A stretch of 54,620 bases of DNA from contig JAAVIC010000005.1 in assembly GCA_014799385.1 (NCBI GenBank), forward strand, positions 1 through 54,620, read 5' to 3'. The notes under the pieces were generated by a model that was not told the origin of the DNA, did no database searches, and saw only the letters and a program-made list of their open reading frames with translations. Both the position numbers and the translations under genes were made by a program. This DNA comes from Oscillospiraceae bacterium (GTDB lineage Bacteria; Bacillota; Clostridia; Oscillospirales; Ruminococcaceae). Positions within the stretch are counted from its first letter, which is position 1; every line of letters begins with the position of its first letter. Shown here piece by piece: positions 24,382-34,718 of the stretch.

Positions 24382-25605
24382 TTAGTCGGCTTTATTAGTC
24401 AATGCCACAAGGTCGTTGTTCCCAGTTTCGTTAACCGACAGCCAGTTTCTGGGGTGTTCGCCGTATAATCTAATCAGATGCAAATCTGCAAAGTAATTAA
24501 ATTTGTAAAAATCATCGCTGTAATTTTTGGCGGTAAGCGACATTTCCGTTCCATTAACCGCAATCGTGCATATGTCGTTTGTTTCCGTCGTGACAAAATC
24601 ACGCTTTATCTGCTCACTGTCATAAAAATAGCTGTAATTTGGAAAAATACCTGACCAATGCGCCTTCAGCTTTGGAAAAGCAGCCGATTCGCCTTTATCC
24701 AGTTCCTCGGTAGCGTCGATAAGGAATCCTCTCGCGAGCTTTTCCGACAGCTCGTCCCACTCCATATTTGCGGGATCATGGTCGCCTAAAATTCCGCGCA
24801 TATAGTCATACAACTGCTTGCACGCAGTAACGAAAACCGAAGTATTGCTTCTGCTGTGGCGTCTTGTTTCGTATCTTTTATCGTCTTTTTTAACCGTGTA
24901 CTCCATTTCAAAGCTCAAGTGCGACAGATCGGGAATATGCGCTATCGCCATATGACCGATTGTAGGCAAATTCGTCTTAATGATACTCTTAACCCTCGCA
25001 ATCCATTTTTCAATCCAGAAGTGATACTTTTCGGTAACGTCATCTCCGGTGATATTGTCGGTTGCGCTGATAAGTTTAACCGAATTAACCTTATTGTTAT
25101 AACCCGTAAACAACTGATGTGCGTAAGTGTCGGCAAATGTATGGAACAACATTCCCATTCTCATCAGCGCGTCATTGTCTGTAATCTTATGCGATGCTAT
25201 TTCTGTTTGCAATTCTTGAAGCATTGTAGATATGTACGAGCCGTCGTTCAGTGTTGCCGGAACCGCTCTCTTATCACCTGCCGCCGCGCTTTCGCTGTCC
25301 TGCGGAATAAAATGGAACGCCGAAACGGTATATTTCTGGGGTCTGGGAAGAACCAACGTCGCCATATCCACCCAGTCGATAAATCCCGTTGTAACGGGGT
25401 TTATCAGCTTAGCCGTTTCGTTGAACACTATGTCCAGCTTTTTGTCCTTTATATAATAGGGAATATTCGCCGCGCGGAAATATGAATACCAGTTATAATC
25501 GTCAATGAACTGCGAAAAAACTGCGATTTGCTGCGCCCTTAGCTCATCATAGCCCGCTGCTCTGGCAACGGATTTGACCGCAAAATAGTGGAAGCTGATG
25601 TCCAT
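24382..25605 (-). CDS. DUF6765-like protein (possible metal-dependent hydrolase fold)
   Basis: The 407-aa product starts MDISFHYFAVKSVARAAG, then FSQFIDDYNWYSYF and RMGMLFHTFADTYAHQLFTG, with more histidines near the middle (HMAIAHIPDLSH). The spaced H/D residues in a helical core recall zinc-dependent phospholipase C/P1 nuclease folds, and the overall pattern fits proteins annotated DUF6765; function is unknown. There is no signal peptide. ATG 25605 is preferred because AGGGGTGAT lies just upstream; it starts four bases after the previous gene's stop, so the two are one operon. Confidence 0.6.
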   Translation of the reverse strand: MDISFHYFAVKSVARAAGYDELRAQQIAVFSQFIDDYNWYSYFRAANIPYYIKDKKLDIVFNETAKLINPVTTGFIDWVDMATLVLPRPQKYTVSAFHFIPQDSESAAAGDKRAVPATLNDGSYISTMLQELQTEIASHKITDNDALMRMGMLFHTFADTYAHQLFTGYNNKVNSVKLISATDNITGDDVTEKYHFWIEKWIARVKSIIKTNLPTIGHMAIAHIPDLSHLSFEMEYTVKKDDKRYETRRHSRSNTSVFVTACKQLYDYMRGILGDHDPANMEWDELSEKLARGFLIDATEELDKGESAAFPKLKAHWSGIFPNYSYFYDSEQIKRDFVTTETNDICTIAVNGTEMSLTAKNYSDDFYKFNYFADLHLIRLYGEHPRNWLSVNETGNNDLVALTNKAD

Positions 25606-25609
25606 TATA

Positions 25610-25996
25610 TCACCCCTTTTTCGCCCAACCGACAATGTTTACATACACATCGTTGTAATCGTCGTCCGTGGAATCCTCAATACAGAAGTCGTAAACGTAT
25701 CCGACTTTCCGTGCGCGCTGATCGTTTATCGCGCCGGAAGTGACGCTCTGCTTTAATTGGCTCGATTCATTTACGGTAATAGTAAGTATGGGAGTACCGT
25801 TACAGTCGTGCGTTCGGTTGCTTTGGCTGATCAGCTGCAAACCCGTGCTGTGATTGGTTTTGCTCCCGCTGAAGTATACCGTGTTTCCTACTTTAAGCGT
25901 AACGGTTACAGTGTTGGCACACTGCGTTGAAACGCTCCACGCAAGGAAGTACCCTTTAGGGAACTGCTCGAGTTCAAAAGTTAATGATGCCGCCAT
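25610..25996 (-). CDS. Small beta-rich protein with acidic DDDYND motif
   Basis: The 128-aa protein is beta-rich (TVTVTLKVGNTVYFSGS) and ends with YDFCIEDSTDDDYNDVYVNI followed by VGWAKKG. The D-rich DYND segment near a terminal strand is typical of calcium-binding lectin-like or DUF4114-type domains. No signal peptide is present. AGAGGA precedes ATG 25996. It is co-transcribed with the DUF6765-like gene. The 380 bp upstream (25997-26376) hold nothing I can support. Confidence 0.55.
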   Translation of the reverse strand: MAASLTFELEQFPKGYFLAWSVSTQCANTVTVTLKVGNTVYFSGSKTNHSTGLQLISQSNRTHDCNGTPILTITVNESSQLKQSVTSGAINDQRARKVGYVYDFCIEDSTDDDYNDVYVNIVGWAKKG

Positions 25997-26376
25997 AATA
26001 AATTCCTCTTTTCTTTATTTTTTATGTAAAAAGCTGTCTTTGAAAACAACTTCTCATATCAAGTAACATTGCAAAGCACAGATTACCATAGCACGGTCAG
26101 AATTAATTACATTGTCGGATATGCTCGCCCATTTTTTTACTTATTCAGATACGATAATATGTGACCAGTTTGCCCGAAACATAGTCGGTCATATCTTGCA
26201 ACGTTAAGACCTGACCATAAGCTGTTATTTCCATCTATCAAGCATATAAAAGAGCCGATTGAATTACTTGTGTCGTGCTGCCAAACAGCCTTTTGACTAC
26301 ACATACTGTTTAGACTTTTTCGCCAATTTTCTTGTTGCAATCATCAGAAAGCCCAAGTAAAAACGTGGCTATCTTG

Positions 26377-29300
26377 CTATTTTTGCGTTGCCCGTTTCTT
26401 CTTTTTCCTTATAAGTAAAAATGTTAATGACGCTCCAACCAATACTATGATGCCGCCAAGATATAGTCTGAAATTGCCAACCCTGACATACTTGACTCTA
26501 TCAATATTCCATTCATTACCCGCTTCATCAGCAAGGGTAATGTCAATATGGTGCACCCCTTTATTGAGAGTAAACGATAAAGTGTTGGTTTTTGGATCGT
26601 ATGTATGTGGAATTTCAACCCTTTGACCGTTCCCTTGACATTCGTACACCTTGGATAATTCATCGTTCAGAACTTCGCTAATATCAGTAAGTGTAATAGT
26701 TTGCTCACTTTTAAAGAAATAGTTATGCCAGTTCTCAAAATCATGTGGAAGTGCAGCAGTAGGTGCTTCATTATCAATGTGGATTGAAGCCAAGTCAAGA
26801 TAAACATCATCACGAATACTCACGGACAGATACATTCTTGCGTTTAATCCATCATCACGAAACGTTTCAGAGAAGTATTCACTGGGAAGATGCATCTTCA
26901 TCAACATAGCAGTTTCGGATATTTCTTCATTTTCAATCGTAAACGCGCTATAATTGTATGGCGAATACTGTTTTTCATCCTCGCGAAGAACAAGCGTGCC
27001 TGCCTGCTTGTCGGCAACGGGTTTGATAACAAGAACATCCAAATCATCAAAATCAGTCGCTTTTTTACTGATAGCCTTTCCATCAACGCTCATTAAAGAA
27101 TAGTATCCAGAAGGTCGTTTGTTCTCATCATTACTGTTCTTGTCTCCGATTCGGCTATTATAAATATATGCGAGGACATCCGTATCGACCATACGGAAAT
27201 AAGTATTGTTAATAGGCTCACTCTTATTTCCCGCTTTGTCTACGGCAACAAACGTAAGAGCGTAAACCCCGTCCCGGCTGAAGTTGGATAGCGTGAATTT
27301 CTTATCATTTACCGGCTTAGATAGTTCTACAGAAATAGGGCTTATGATAATTTCGCCTAATTCCTTACCATTCTCATATGTCGGTGTATAGATTATGGTA
27401 TCCACTTCAATCCTGTCGAAGTTTACATCATCGAACTCAACCGTAGGAGGTTTCTCATTCCCTCTCTTCTCATCATAAACATCACAGAACGGAGTTTTGA
27501 CAAAACCCTTTTCAGTTGCGCTTTCGCCATTACGAGCAGAATATACTGGCGCGGTCGTATCAATTTCAAAAATTGCAGTATGATCAGGCGAGTCCGTTAA
27601 AAACTCACCTTGGTTTCCTGCGCGGTCTTTAGGAACCATTGAAATTCGATAAATACCATCCTCCGTAAAGAAAATTTCCAATGTATGTTTATCGCCTTCG
27701 TCTTTCCAGTTGGCTTTATAGGCAATATCTGTCCAACCATCTTCGTTGATAACGTGGGCAGAACCAGGAGCTTTGAACATAACACTGATTCCCATATCGT
27801 CATCATAAAAATTATGCTCGGTTACAATGATTTCGGCTGTTTGACCTTTGTTGAAGTATATGCCCTCATCACCGTCCTTGCCAAAATCATTGAAATTAGT
27901 TTTAATTGTCGGCTTTGTCGCGTCAACGTTAAATGATGTAAAGAAATGTTCGCTCGCTGATTCACCATTATAGGTAATTACAGCTCGATGACCGCAGAGG
28001 TCGATACCGGAAAGCGATAATGAATAATCTCCTTCAGGAAAAAGGATTTTTGCTGTGTGTACGCTCTTGTCATTTTCATCTGAATAAAAAGAAACAATTG
28101 GAGAAGCGGCAGTAAAGAAATTCTCAATCTTACAGGTTATCATTTCAGGCGAGAAGTTTCTTTCGACAACATTGATTGTAAATTCAGTTGAGCCATTATA
28201 ATATAGATCATTGAGCAAAGCAGAAGTATTGCTGACGGTAATCTTAGGAATGGTGGTGTCAATGGTAAACTTACTGCTTTCTATAGATTCGCACACATTG
28301 CCCGCCCTATCTGTGGCATTGAATGTCATACTAATATCGTTGTCATCTTTATCGAATGTGAATACCTTACTAGCTTCAGTTACAAGATTTGCATCCGTGT
28401 GGATAATCTGCCAACCATTTGCAAGATTTTTATCCTCGTTTGTGCCTGCTTCATTGTCGATGTCGGTAATTATATCTTCGTAGCTATCAAGCTCGGAACT
28501 TTTTGAATAGCTGATTGACCTGATTCCGGATTGCGTGTCGGAAACAGTAACTCTAAATCTGATGATTTCCGTATAGATATTGTTCCCGTTTGCGTCCTTT
28601 CCCGCTGCATTCTCAGGCAATGGTTCGATAATAATGACAGGCGTGGTTTTGTCAACGACAAATCCTCGTGGGGTACATTCTTCTGAAACATTGTTGACCT
28701 TGTCAAAGATTTTTCCATAGATCTGTCCCTTGAATCCCGCTGGAATGGTGTATTTTGCCACACCGTCCACGATAGGTATAGACTCAGTTACAATTTCTTC
28801 CTTTTTCTTCCCGTTTTCATACGGTATCAAACGGAATACAGCGTAATCCAATTTAGAGGACGGACCAGGATCCTCGGAAATAATCATCACATCAAATTCT
28901 GACTTAAAAAAATATCCGTATTCAAGTTCTTGAATAAATTCCTCTTGGTTGACTTGAGAAATATCGTCAAACGAAGCAGGGTCAAAGATGAACTGAACAA
29001 CATTGGGAGAAACCACGTCCCTGTAGTACACGACCTTAGAGCCGGCATACGGATTGTTATTTTCATCAACGGGAGTTTTGGTAACATTTCCGGCATTGTC
29101 GATTACTTCAACCTCAATTTCATAGCTTCCATCATCCTTAGCAGGAATCTTAAGAGCAATGCTATCGATAGAGAAAAAGAAATGGAGCTCATCGCAAAGC
29201 TTGGTTCGGTCGTCTCGGGCTACCGCTTCAGTTGAACCAATATTAGGAAGCGCATTTTTATTGCGCTCTAGATCGTTGCTGAATTGCTCGATCGATTGTC

Positions 29301-32049
29301 CATTGATTGTCATATTGACTTGACGAATGCCGGAATCCTTGTCTTGTACAATCAGTTCAATATACTTTTCGGAATCGTTTTTTCCACCATCGTGTTTGCG
29401 ATACCATATTTGACCGTCATCGCGAGCCGAGCTGTCCGTTGAGGAAAGCTTGACGACAAGTGACGGAGCGTTGGTTTCAAGCATCACAAAAGTATTGCCC
29501 AATGTGGATTTGTCGCCCAACGTGTTCTGTATATTCGGTATATTTTTGCTGCTTTTGTTAAATTTGTCAAAAGCGGTCACAGTGATATCGCTTTGAAAGA
29601 TTTTGGTGTCAATATTCAAATCATAGTAATAAACACCATTACCCTGCTCAATCATATTACTGGTTATATCAGATCCATTTGAGTCTTTATAGCTTATTTC
29701 CACATGGTCTAATCCAATATCATGATCTCCGTCTTTAGCGTTTACTGTTAATCTAATCGAATCGTTGGCAAACACGCCAAACGTTAAGACATTCAGTATG
29801 GTTTCAGCAGCGGTATTTTTTCTTTCAACGTTAAATTTTTCAACAATAGGGTTATCGGTATCAACATGAAGCTCATAGTAAATTTCCTGCGAAATATTAT
29901 GAGATGCTGTTTCAATTGACGCTCTTACCTCATATATGTTATTATCGTTGCATTCAAGGAAATCCGTTGAATTCGGGTCAGTTGAAATCGTAGCTGTAAC
30001 AAAATACGTTCCGTCCTCGGACTTAATCTGGTTGTCCGAGAAATCAAAATGTTTGGTATGACTGTTACGACCAATTACATCAATTGAAATATTATGCAGC
30101 TTTGCACCTTTGGAAGTTGCATCAAGTCTAAAAGTAATCGATAAATAATTACCATCTTCAGCCTTTTCTCTTATCCAATATTCCGATGTATTATTATCTT
30201 CGACTATGTTCGAAGATAACGGAGATATAACCGAAATGGAGCCTTCTGGGCTGATGTGGTCAACATAAAATTGAACTTGTTTGACTGATTCGGGATTTCC
30301 AGCAAAGTCAGAAGCAGTAACGCAATATGTATACCAGCCGGTTTTTAACTCGGCGGTATTAACCTCATGTGTGCAGCTTTTAGTTCCTTCTGTATAAGAG
30401 TCGTTTTTGACGATTTTTTCAGTCGTCTCATTGGCTTCAAGCGCCTTGTATGTTTCTTTTATGGCAACAGATTTAAGCCCACCTTCATCAGATATGCTGA
30501 TAATCAGTTTGCCACCTTTATTATTATAATAAGGAGTTTTATCCTCAGTTATAACGTTTCCAAGGTCAAATTCGATAACAGGCTTTGAAAAATCGAATAC
30601 CCACGTATCGGACTCCAGCTTGCTCCAATCCATATCAGTTACAGCAGTTGCCCCGATCTTGTTGTCTTCAAGAGTATCGCTTTGCAGTAATGTGCGAATC
30701 GAATAATAGGCATAGTTTCCATTTTGATCTGTTAACTTAACATACCAAGAGCTAATGTTTCGATCCGCCTCTATTGTATAGGCATATAGACCGCTTGAGG
30801 CATTTAGTTCAGCAATTATGGTTTCATTACTATCTATTACATCCATCAACATAACCGATTTTACACCGCTGGGCTGCTCAGACTCAGATCTGTCTTCGAC
30901 TTTGAGAGATAAAACCAACTTTTGATTTACATAAGTTCCAAATGATAAAACATTCACTATTTTGTCCCAAGAAGTTTCAGTTGTTTTATCTAGGCGAATG
31001 TAAGTAACACAAGGAGATTGCGTATCAGCACCATCAGTAACCAGACTACCATCGTCTGTATAAACGTTACCAGCATTGTCGGTAATCTCAAGCTCCAATT
31101 TGTGACTGCCATCCGGTCTTTTTGAACGAGAATCAACAGAATTATCCCAATTGACAGCGCTGCTAAATTCGACCTGAACGCCAGGATAATGAGAAAATCC
31201 GTCGTATTCAATCCAATCTGTCGCTTTTACATCGTTATCCCATCTATAACGTATTTTCTTAATACCGGACTCATAATCGGTAAAAGCGCCTTTTACATCA
31301 AAGTATCTTTCATCCTCTTTGCCATGGTTTTTCAGTGCTATATCAGAAACTACCGGCTTTTTTTTGTCAATGATAACCCGTGATGTTGTACTGTGGCTAT
31401 CGTCAACTCTCATCTGTAAACCAACCTTATCGGTTTGATTGCCACAATCAATAGTACAACTTAATTCTGTGTCATTGCTTGTCATATTTTCATTCAAGCC
31501 AATTACAAATTTGGCTTGGGCAATATAATTGTTTTCGATCAGATTATACGCGGGGGCATCATCTGTGAATGTCTGCCCATCAGAAAGCGTAAATGTTACA
31601 GGACTATTATCCTTTACTTCAGCATTCATGGTTATTTTTACACTTCCGTTGGCAACGATTCCAAAATCATACTGCTGTAATGTTGTAGCATCTTGTTTCT
31701 CGATAGATATATCGAAAATTTCAGCAGTCGAGGGAACACTGGGAATTGGGATATCGTTTTCTTCAGCACTTAAAATGTAGTTAGAATTCCCGGTGGCGGT
31801 AGAAGCATCTTTGCTCTTGACGGTCAGTTCAAAATCAGAAATTTGGACAGTCGTATCAGTCCTCCCATCGGCTTTTGTAGTTTCATCATACATCTTATCC
31901 TCAACCAGCAAAGACGACACAAAATCATCATTAAGAGTTACGGTTCTCGTTTCGGCTTCTTCGGCATATGCGGGAACAAGTGAAACCGTAATCTGATGGC
32001 ATACCATAATTAAGCCACATATAAACGCAAGTATCTTCTTTCCTCTCAT
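26377..32049 (-). CDS. Giant Ig-like repeat surface protein of the type VII locus
   Basis: The 1,890-aa protein has a signal peptide (MRGKKILAFICGLIMVCHQ, cleavage probably after AYA near 30), about ten to fourteen bacterial Ig-like domains, and one C-terminal TM (GGIIVLVGASLTFLLI) followed by RKKKKR. The Ig-like units show recurring DxAGN turns: DNAGNVYTDDG, DFAGNPESVKQ, DNAGNVTKTP, DRAGNVCES, DRAGNQGEF, DKAGNKSEP, DEAGNEWNI. There is no LPxTG motif; anchoring is by the TM. GGAAAGGGT lies seven bases before ATG 32049, and the start overlaps the upstream stop (ATGA). It would form a long stalk outside the membrane. I infer a role as the wall-spanning or contact component of the secretion system, in the place where EsaA would be expected. 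Confidence 0.85.
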   Translation of the reverse strand: MRGKKILAFICGLIMVCHQITVSLVPAYAEEAETRTVTLNDDFVSSLLVEDKMYDETTKADGRTDTTVQISDFELTVKSKDASTATGNSNYILSAEENDIPIPSVPSTAEIFDISIEKQDATTLQQYDFGIVANGSVKITMNAEVKDNSPVTFTLSDGQTFTDDAPAYNLIENNYIAQAKFVIGLNENMTSNDTELSCTIDCGNQTDKVGLQMRVDDSHSTTSRVIIDKKKPVVSDIALKNHGKEDERYFDVKGAFTDYESGIKKIRYRWDNDVKATDWIEYDGFSHYPGVQVEFSSAVNWDNSVDSRSKRPDGSHKLELEITDNAGNVYTDDGSLVTDGADTQSPCVTYIRLDKTTETSWDKIVNVLSFGTYVNQKLVLSLKVEDRSESEQPSGVKSVMLMDVIDSNETIIAELNASSGLYAYTIEADRNISSWYVKLTDQNGNYAYYSIRTLLQSDTLEDNKIGATAVTDMDWSKLESDTWVFDFSKPVIEFDLGNVITEDKTPYYNNKGGKLIISISDEGGLKSVAIKETYKALEANETTEKIVKNDSYTEGTKSCTHEVNTAELKTGWYTYCVTASDFAGNPESVKQVQFYVDHISPEGSISVISPLSSNIVEDNNTSEYWIREKAEDGNYLSITFRLDATSKGAKLHNISIDVIGRNSHTKHFDFSDNQIKSEDGTYFVTATISTDPNSTDFLECNDNNIYEVRASIETASHNISQEIYYELHVDTDNPIVEKFNVERKNTAAETILNVLTFGVFANDSIRLTVNAKDGDHDIGLDHVEISYKDSNGSDITSNMIEQGNGVYYYDLNIDTKIFQSDITVTAFDKFNKSSKNIPNIQNTLGDKSTLGNTFVMLETNAPSLVVKLSSTDSSARDDGQIWYRKHDGGKNDSEKYIELIVQDKDSGIRQVNMTINGQSIEQFSNDLERNKNALPNIGSTEAVARDDRTKLCDELHFFFSIDSIALKIPAKDDGSYEIEVEVIDNAGNVTKTPVDENNNPYAGSKVVYYRDVVSPNVVQFIFDPASFDDISQVNQEEFIQELEYGYFFKSEFDVMIISEDPGPSSKLDYAVFRLIPYENGKKKEEIVTESIPIVDGVAKYTIPAGFKGQIYGKIFDKVNNVSEECTPRGFVVDKTTPVIIIEPLPENAAGKDANGNNIYTEIIRFRVTVSDTQSGIRSISYSKSSELDSYEDIITDIDNEAGTNEDKNLANGWQIIHTDANLVTEASKVFTFDKDDNDISMTFNATDRAGNVCESIESSKFTIDTTIPKITVSNTSALLNDLYYNGSTEFTINVVERNFSPEMITCKIENFFTAASPIVSFYSDENDKSVHTAKILFPEGDYSLSLSGIDLCGHRAVITYNGESASEHFFTSFNVDATKPTIKTNFNDFGKDGDEGIYFNKGQTAEIIVTEHNFYDDDMGISVMFKAPGSAHVINEDGWTDIAYKANWKDEGDKHTLEIFFTEDGIYRISMVPKDRAGNQGEFLTDSPDHTAIFEIDTTAPVYSARNGESATEKGFVKTPFCDVYDEKRGNEKPPTVEFDDVNFDRIEVDTIIYTPTYENGKELGEIIISPISVELSKPVNDKKFTLSNFSRDGVYALTFVAVDKAGNKSEPINNTYFRMVDTDVLAYIYNSRIGDKNSNDENKRPSGYYSLMSVDGKAISKKATDFDDLDVLVIKPVADKQAGTLVLREDEKQYSPYNYSAFTIENEEISETAMLMKMHLPSEYFSETFRDDGLNARMYLSVSIRDDVYLDLASIHIDNEAPTAALPHDFENWHNYFFKSEQTITLTDISEVLNDELSKVYECQGNGQRVEIPHTYDPKTNTLSFTLNKGVHHIDITLADEAGNEWNIDRVKYVRVGNFRLYLGGIIVLVGASLTFLLIRKKKKRATQK

Positions 32050-32432
32050 TTTAAGCACCCTTTCCTTTTAATTATTGCACAAGACTCCAAAGATAATAAC
32101 GCACAAAACAAACACCCAACGACCATAATACTGTTTTTGCTTTTAAGCAATATCAGTATAAGCAAAACAACAAACGATACAACGAAGATTACTAGAGATA
32201 TACGTTGGGTTTTGGTTTTTGAATGTAAATTCAGTTGCTTACATTTCAAAGCTAAGTAAATCTGCAAAAATAATCCGCACAACAGCCCTATCCAAAAGAA
32301 CAGAGCTATTAAAATCCCCACTTTAGATATCCCCTTATCTAATTGTAATAAAGGAATAAACAATAGGCTAACTGAAGATATAACAAATGAAACAGCAGAC
32401 ACGAAATTAAGCGCACTCAATTTTTTAATCAT
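32046..32432 (-). CDS. Four-TM membrane protein of the type VII locus
   Basis: 128 aa with hydrophobic segments near 10-28, 38-60, 77-97 and 103-120, short loops and a basic tail (IIKRKGCLK). It overlaps both neighbours by a few bases. No family is recognised. Context suggests a channel or accessory subunit. Confidence 0.75.
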   Translation of the reverse strand: MIKKLSALNFVSAVSFVISSVSLLFIPLLQLDKGISKVGILIALFFWIGLLCGLFLQIYLALKCKQLNLHSKTKTQRISLVIFVVSFVVLLILILLKSKNSIMVVGCLFCALLSLESCAIIKRKGCLK

Positions 32433-32787
32433 GGTTATTACCTCCGCGTCCTATACCAGTATCTTTATACCTGGTGTTTCTTTTATGCTTTGTATTGTAA
32501 AGCAAGAAGGCGACAAGCCAACAAACAATAACTGACAGCAGAAAGAAAATAAATACAGCAAAGAATATCTTTGAATATTTCAGATCTGTTTCATAGAACA
32601 AATCCCACTTCATAACGAATTTGGCGAAAAGATATGCTAGGATCAGAACGCCAGATATAATACCGCCTAATTTGATCCAAATTATAAATGACGATTTTAG
32701 GTCTTGCGCAAATTTTATAAATATCTGCTTTCTCTCTGCCTTTAACTCGCGCAGCTTTCTTTCTTCAGCACTAGAGATAATTGACAT
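32425..32787 (-). CDS. Two-TM membrane protein of the type VII locus
   Basis: 120 aa: a charged N-terminal helix (SAEERKLRELKAERKQIF), TM1 about 36-58, TM2 about 74-97, and a basic Gly/Asn tail. It starts on the stop of the kinase gene and overlaps the next gene by 8 bp. No family is recognised; it could do the job of EssA, but this is inference from position. Confidence 0.75.
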   Translation of the reverse strand: MSIISSAEERKLRELKAERKQIFIKFAQDLKSSFIIWIKLGGIISGVLILAYLFAKFVMKWDLFYETDLKYSKIFFAVFIFFLLSVIVCWLVAFLLYNTKHKRNTRYKDTGIGRGGNNHD

Positions 32788-34718
32788 CAGTCTCCTCCAA
32801 TCTTTGTTAACGGTGCTAATACATTCTGAACAGTCTCTCTGTCTAAACCAAGAGAGGCTGCAACAGTATCGATTTTTCTTCCGGACATTAATTTTATTGC
32901 CAATTTCGCGACTATTTTTCTATATGAGCTATCATCCGAATACTTCATCAGAACATCATATGCTTCTCTAAGTGTTTCCTCGTCGCTGTCGTCGGCGTTG
33001 CCGACTTGAGTTAGCGCCTTTGCCAACGTATATCCATCGCTTTCATATTTTTCTGACAGATTCAGTCTGTAAATTATCTTTGCTATCTCATTCATATTGT
33101 CATTTTTACCGTTTTGAATTATTGCGTCAATATAATAAACCCAGTCGGACTGTTCGTGTATATGCTTTTTTAATAACGATACAAGGATATCCGCTTCATC
33201 GCCGTCTATCGTCGAGTCGTTCGGTTTGCCGCTGTAAGTAAATTTAAGGATATCTTCAAAATTCTTTTTTTTAGAGCTGTTCCACGGTACTTCCATCATA
33301 TCTTCGGCAACGGATACAAACGTCGTGCGTTTCTGATTATCGGTATAATTTATTTTTAGAGCCTCCCACCTGTCCCTTGCCAACGGATCGGCAAAGAAGA
33401 GAAGCAACAACCATAGTGCTAAAAAACATCCTGCAAAAGCGGCACAAAAACCGGATATACCAAGCATTTGTCTGACAAGCGGATCGGACTTTCGATCAAG
33501 CGAGGGAATCGCGTCGCGCGCTCGTTCAATTTCATTTTGCAGCTGATAGAAGTTGTGATAATACTCGTCCGACGATTTGTCAGGGTTCTGAAAGTCTGCA
33601 CATCTTGTTTTGGTGCATTTGCGTATTATATCTTCAAGCAATTCGTGGAACGCTATATTAATATTACGAAAATCCCTGTCGCAATACCTTTCTGTAGTAC
33701 CGTTGCGAACGCTTTTTTCCGATTGTGTTTTTATTTCTTGATTAAAAAGGCGAGGATCGCTTGAATTTGGATCTTTTTCTAAAACATCTTTGCATATTTC
33801 ATAAATGGACATACATTCCGAAAAAGTAGTGCCAAATCCAAATATATCGCTTTCAACAGAAACGCACCCATAATTGAGGAAAGGGCACTGAGATATAAAA
33901 GGAAACTCGCCCTTGCTAGGAGAAGCGTAACACTCGGGCGCGGCATAACCCACGGTTCCGTACGAATAAAAATTGTCTTTTCCAACGTCTTGCCATTGAG
34001 CGTCGCTGTAATCGGCGGTAAAGGTCATAGCCGATCTATCGCTGTAATGCTGATATGTCCGCCCGTACATAATGCTTTGCGATCTGCCGAAGTCAATCAG
34101 GACAAGCTCCTTGCCATGCTTGGTAACCATTATATTCTCTGGTTTGATATCGCAATGAAGAATAATGGGCATATTGGGATTTATTTTGCCGTTTCTCTCA
34201 TTAACATTGGAGACAAATTTCATAATTTCGCATAGATCAATCATGAATTGAATAATCTGATTCTGGAATTTAACTACTTCTCGATACGAGTGTTCAACCG
34301 AATTACGTTCCCACTTATTTGTACTGTGATTGTAACAAAACCATTGCTTTATGCAATAATCCTGCAAAGAATCTCCGTCAATATATTCTTCCACAACACA
34401 AAAGAAGTTTTCGTTAGTGATCTCGCCTTTATTGTAATGTAAGGAAAAATTTCCCAAATCCTCAATGACATCAAGCACACGGACAATTGAGCGGCAAGTT
34501 TGTATCGATTCGAGTATTTTGTATTCGCGATTCATAAAATCATGCAGGCGGGATTTCGGCTTGAATTTTAAAGCGCAGGAATATCTAAGATCACCTCCGC
34601 GCTTTACACCCTTAAACACAATACTTTCAGTGCCTTCCGCAATAAAGCCGTCGTGGTTTATACCGTATTCGGTGTCAATTTGATAGTTAAACTCCGTTCC
34701 TCGGATCACACTGTTCAT
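32787..34718 (-). CDS. Membrane Ser/Thr kinase with EssB-like layout
   Basis: The 643-aa protein has an N-terminal protein kinase domain with glycine-loop EGTESIVFKG, K51 in CALKF, E65 in NREYKIL, HCDIKPEN (H188, D190, K192, N195), D209-F-G and GTVGYAAPECY; all catalytic residues are present, with HRD changed to HCD. One TM follows (about 418-440, FAGCFLALWLLLLFF), then a ~200-residue helical outer part. EssB/YukC of type VII systems has the same order (kinase fold, single TM, helical outer domain) but is a pseudokinase. This may be a catalytically competent counterpart or a regulator that phosphorylates secretion components. It overlaps the 52-aa gene by 4 bp (ATGA). Confidence 0.85.
   Translation of the reverse strand: MNSVIRGTEFNYQIDTEYGINHDGFIAEGTESIVFKGVKRGGDLRYSCALKFKPKSRLHDFMNREYKILESIQTCRSIVRVLDVIEDLGNFSLHYNKGEITNENFFCVVEEYIDGDSLQDYCIKQWFCYNHSTNKWERNSVEHSYREVVKFQNQIIQFMIDLCEIMKFVSNVNERNGKINPNMPIILHCDIKPENIMVTKHGKELVLIDFGRSQSIMYGRTYQHYSDRSAMTFTADYSDAQWQDVGKDNFYSYGTVGYAAPECYASPSKGEFPFISQCPFLNYGCVSVESDIFGFGTTFSECMSIYEICKDVLEKDPNSSDPRLFNQEIKTQSEKSVRNGTTERYCDRDFRNINIAFHELLEDIIRKCTKTRCADFQNPDKSSDEYYHNFYQLQNEIERARDAIPSLDRKSDPLVRQMLGISGFCAAFAGCFLALWLLLLFFADPLARDRWEALKINYTDNQKRTTFVSVAEDMMEVPWNSSKKKNFEDILKFTYSGKPNDSTIDGDEADILVSLLKKHIHEQSDWVYYIDAIIQNGKNDNMNEIAKIIYRLNLSEKYESDGYTLAKALTQVGNADDSDEETLREAYDVLMKYSDDSSYRKIVAKLAIKLMSGRKIDTVAASLGLDRETVQNVLAPLTKIGGD

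Noticed and set aside
24856-25485. 209-aa plus-strand frame opposite the DUF6765-like gene
   Set aside because: Composition is that of an antisense frame (rich in R, C, F); the minus-strand gene has a good start and domain pattern.
26137-26340. 67-aa minus-strand frame after the Ig-like gene
   Set aside because: TTG start without a binding site and no recognisable features; could be a remnant but not supported.
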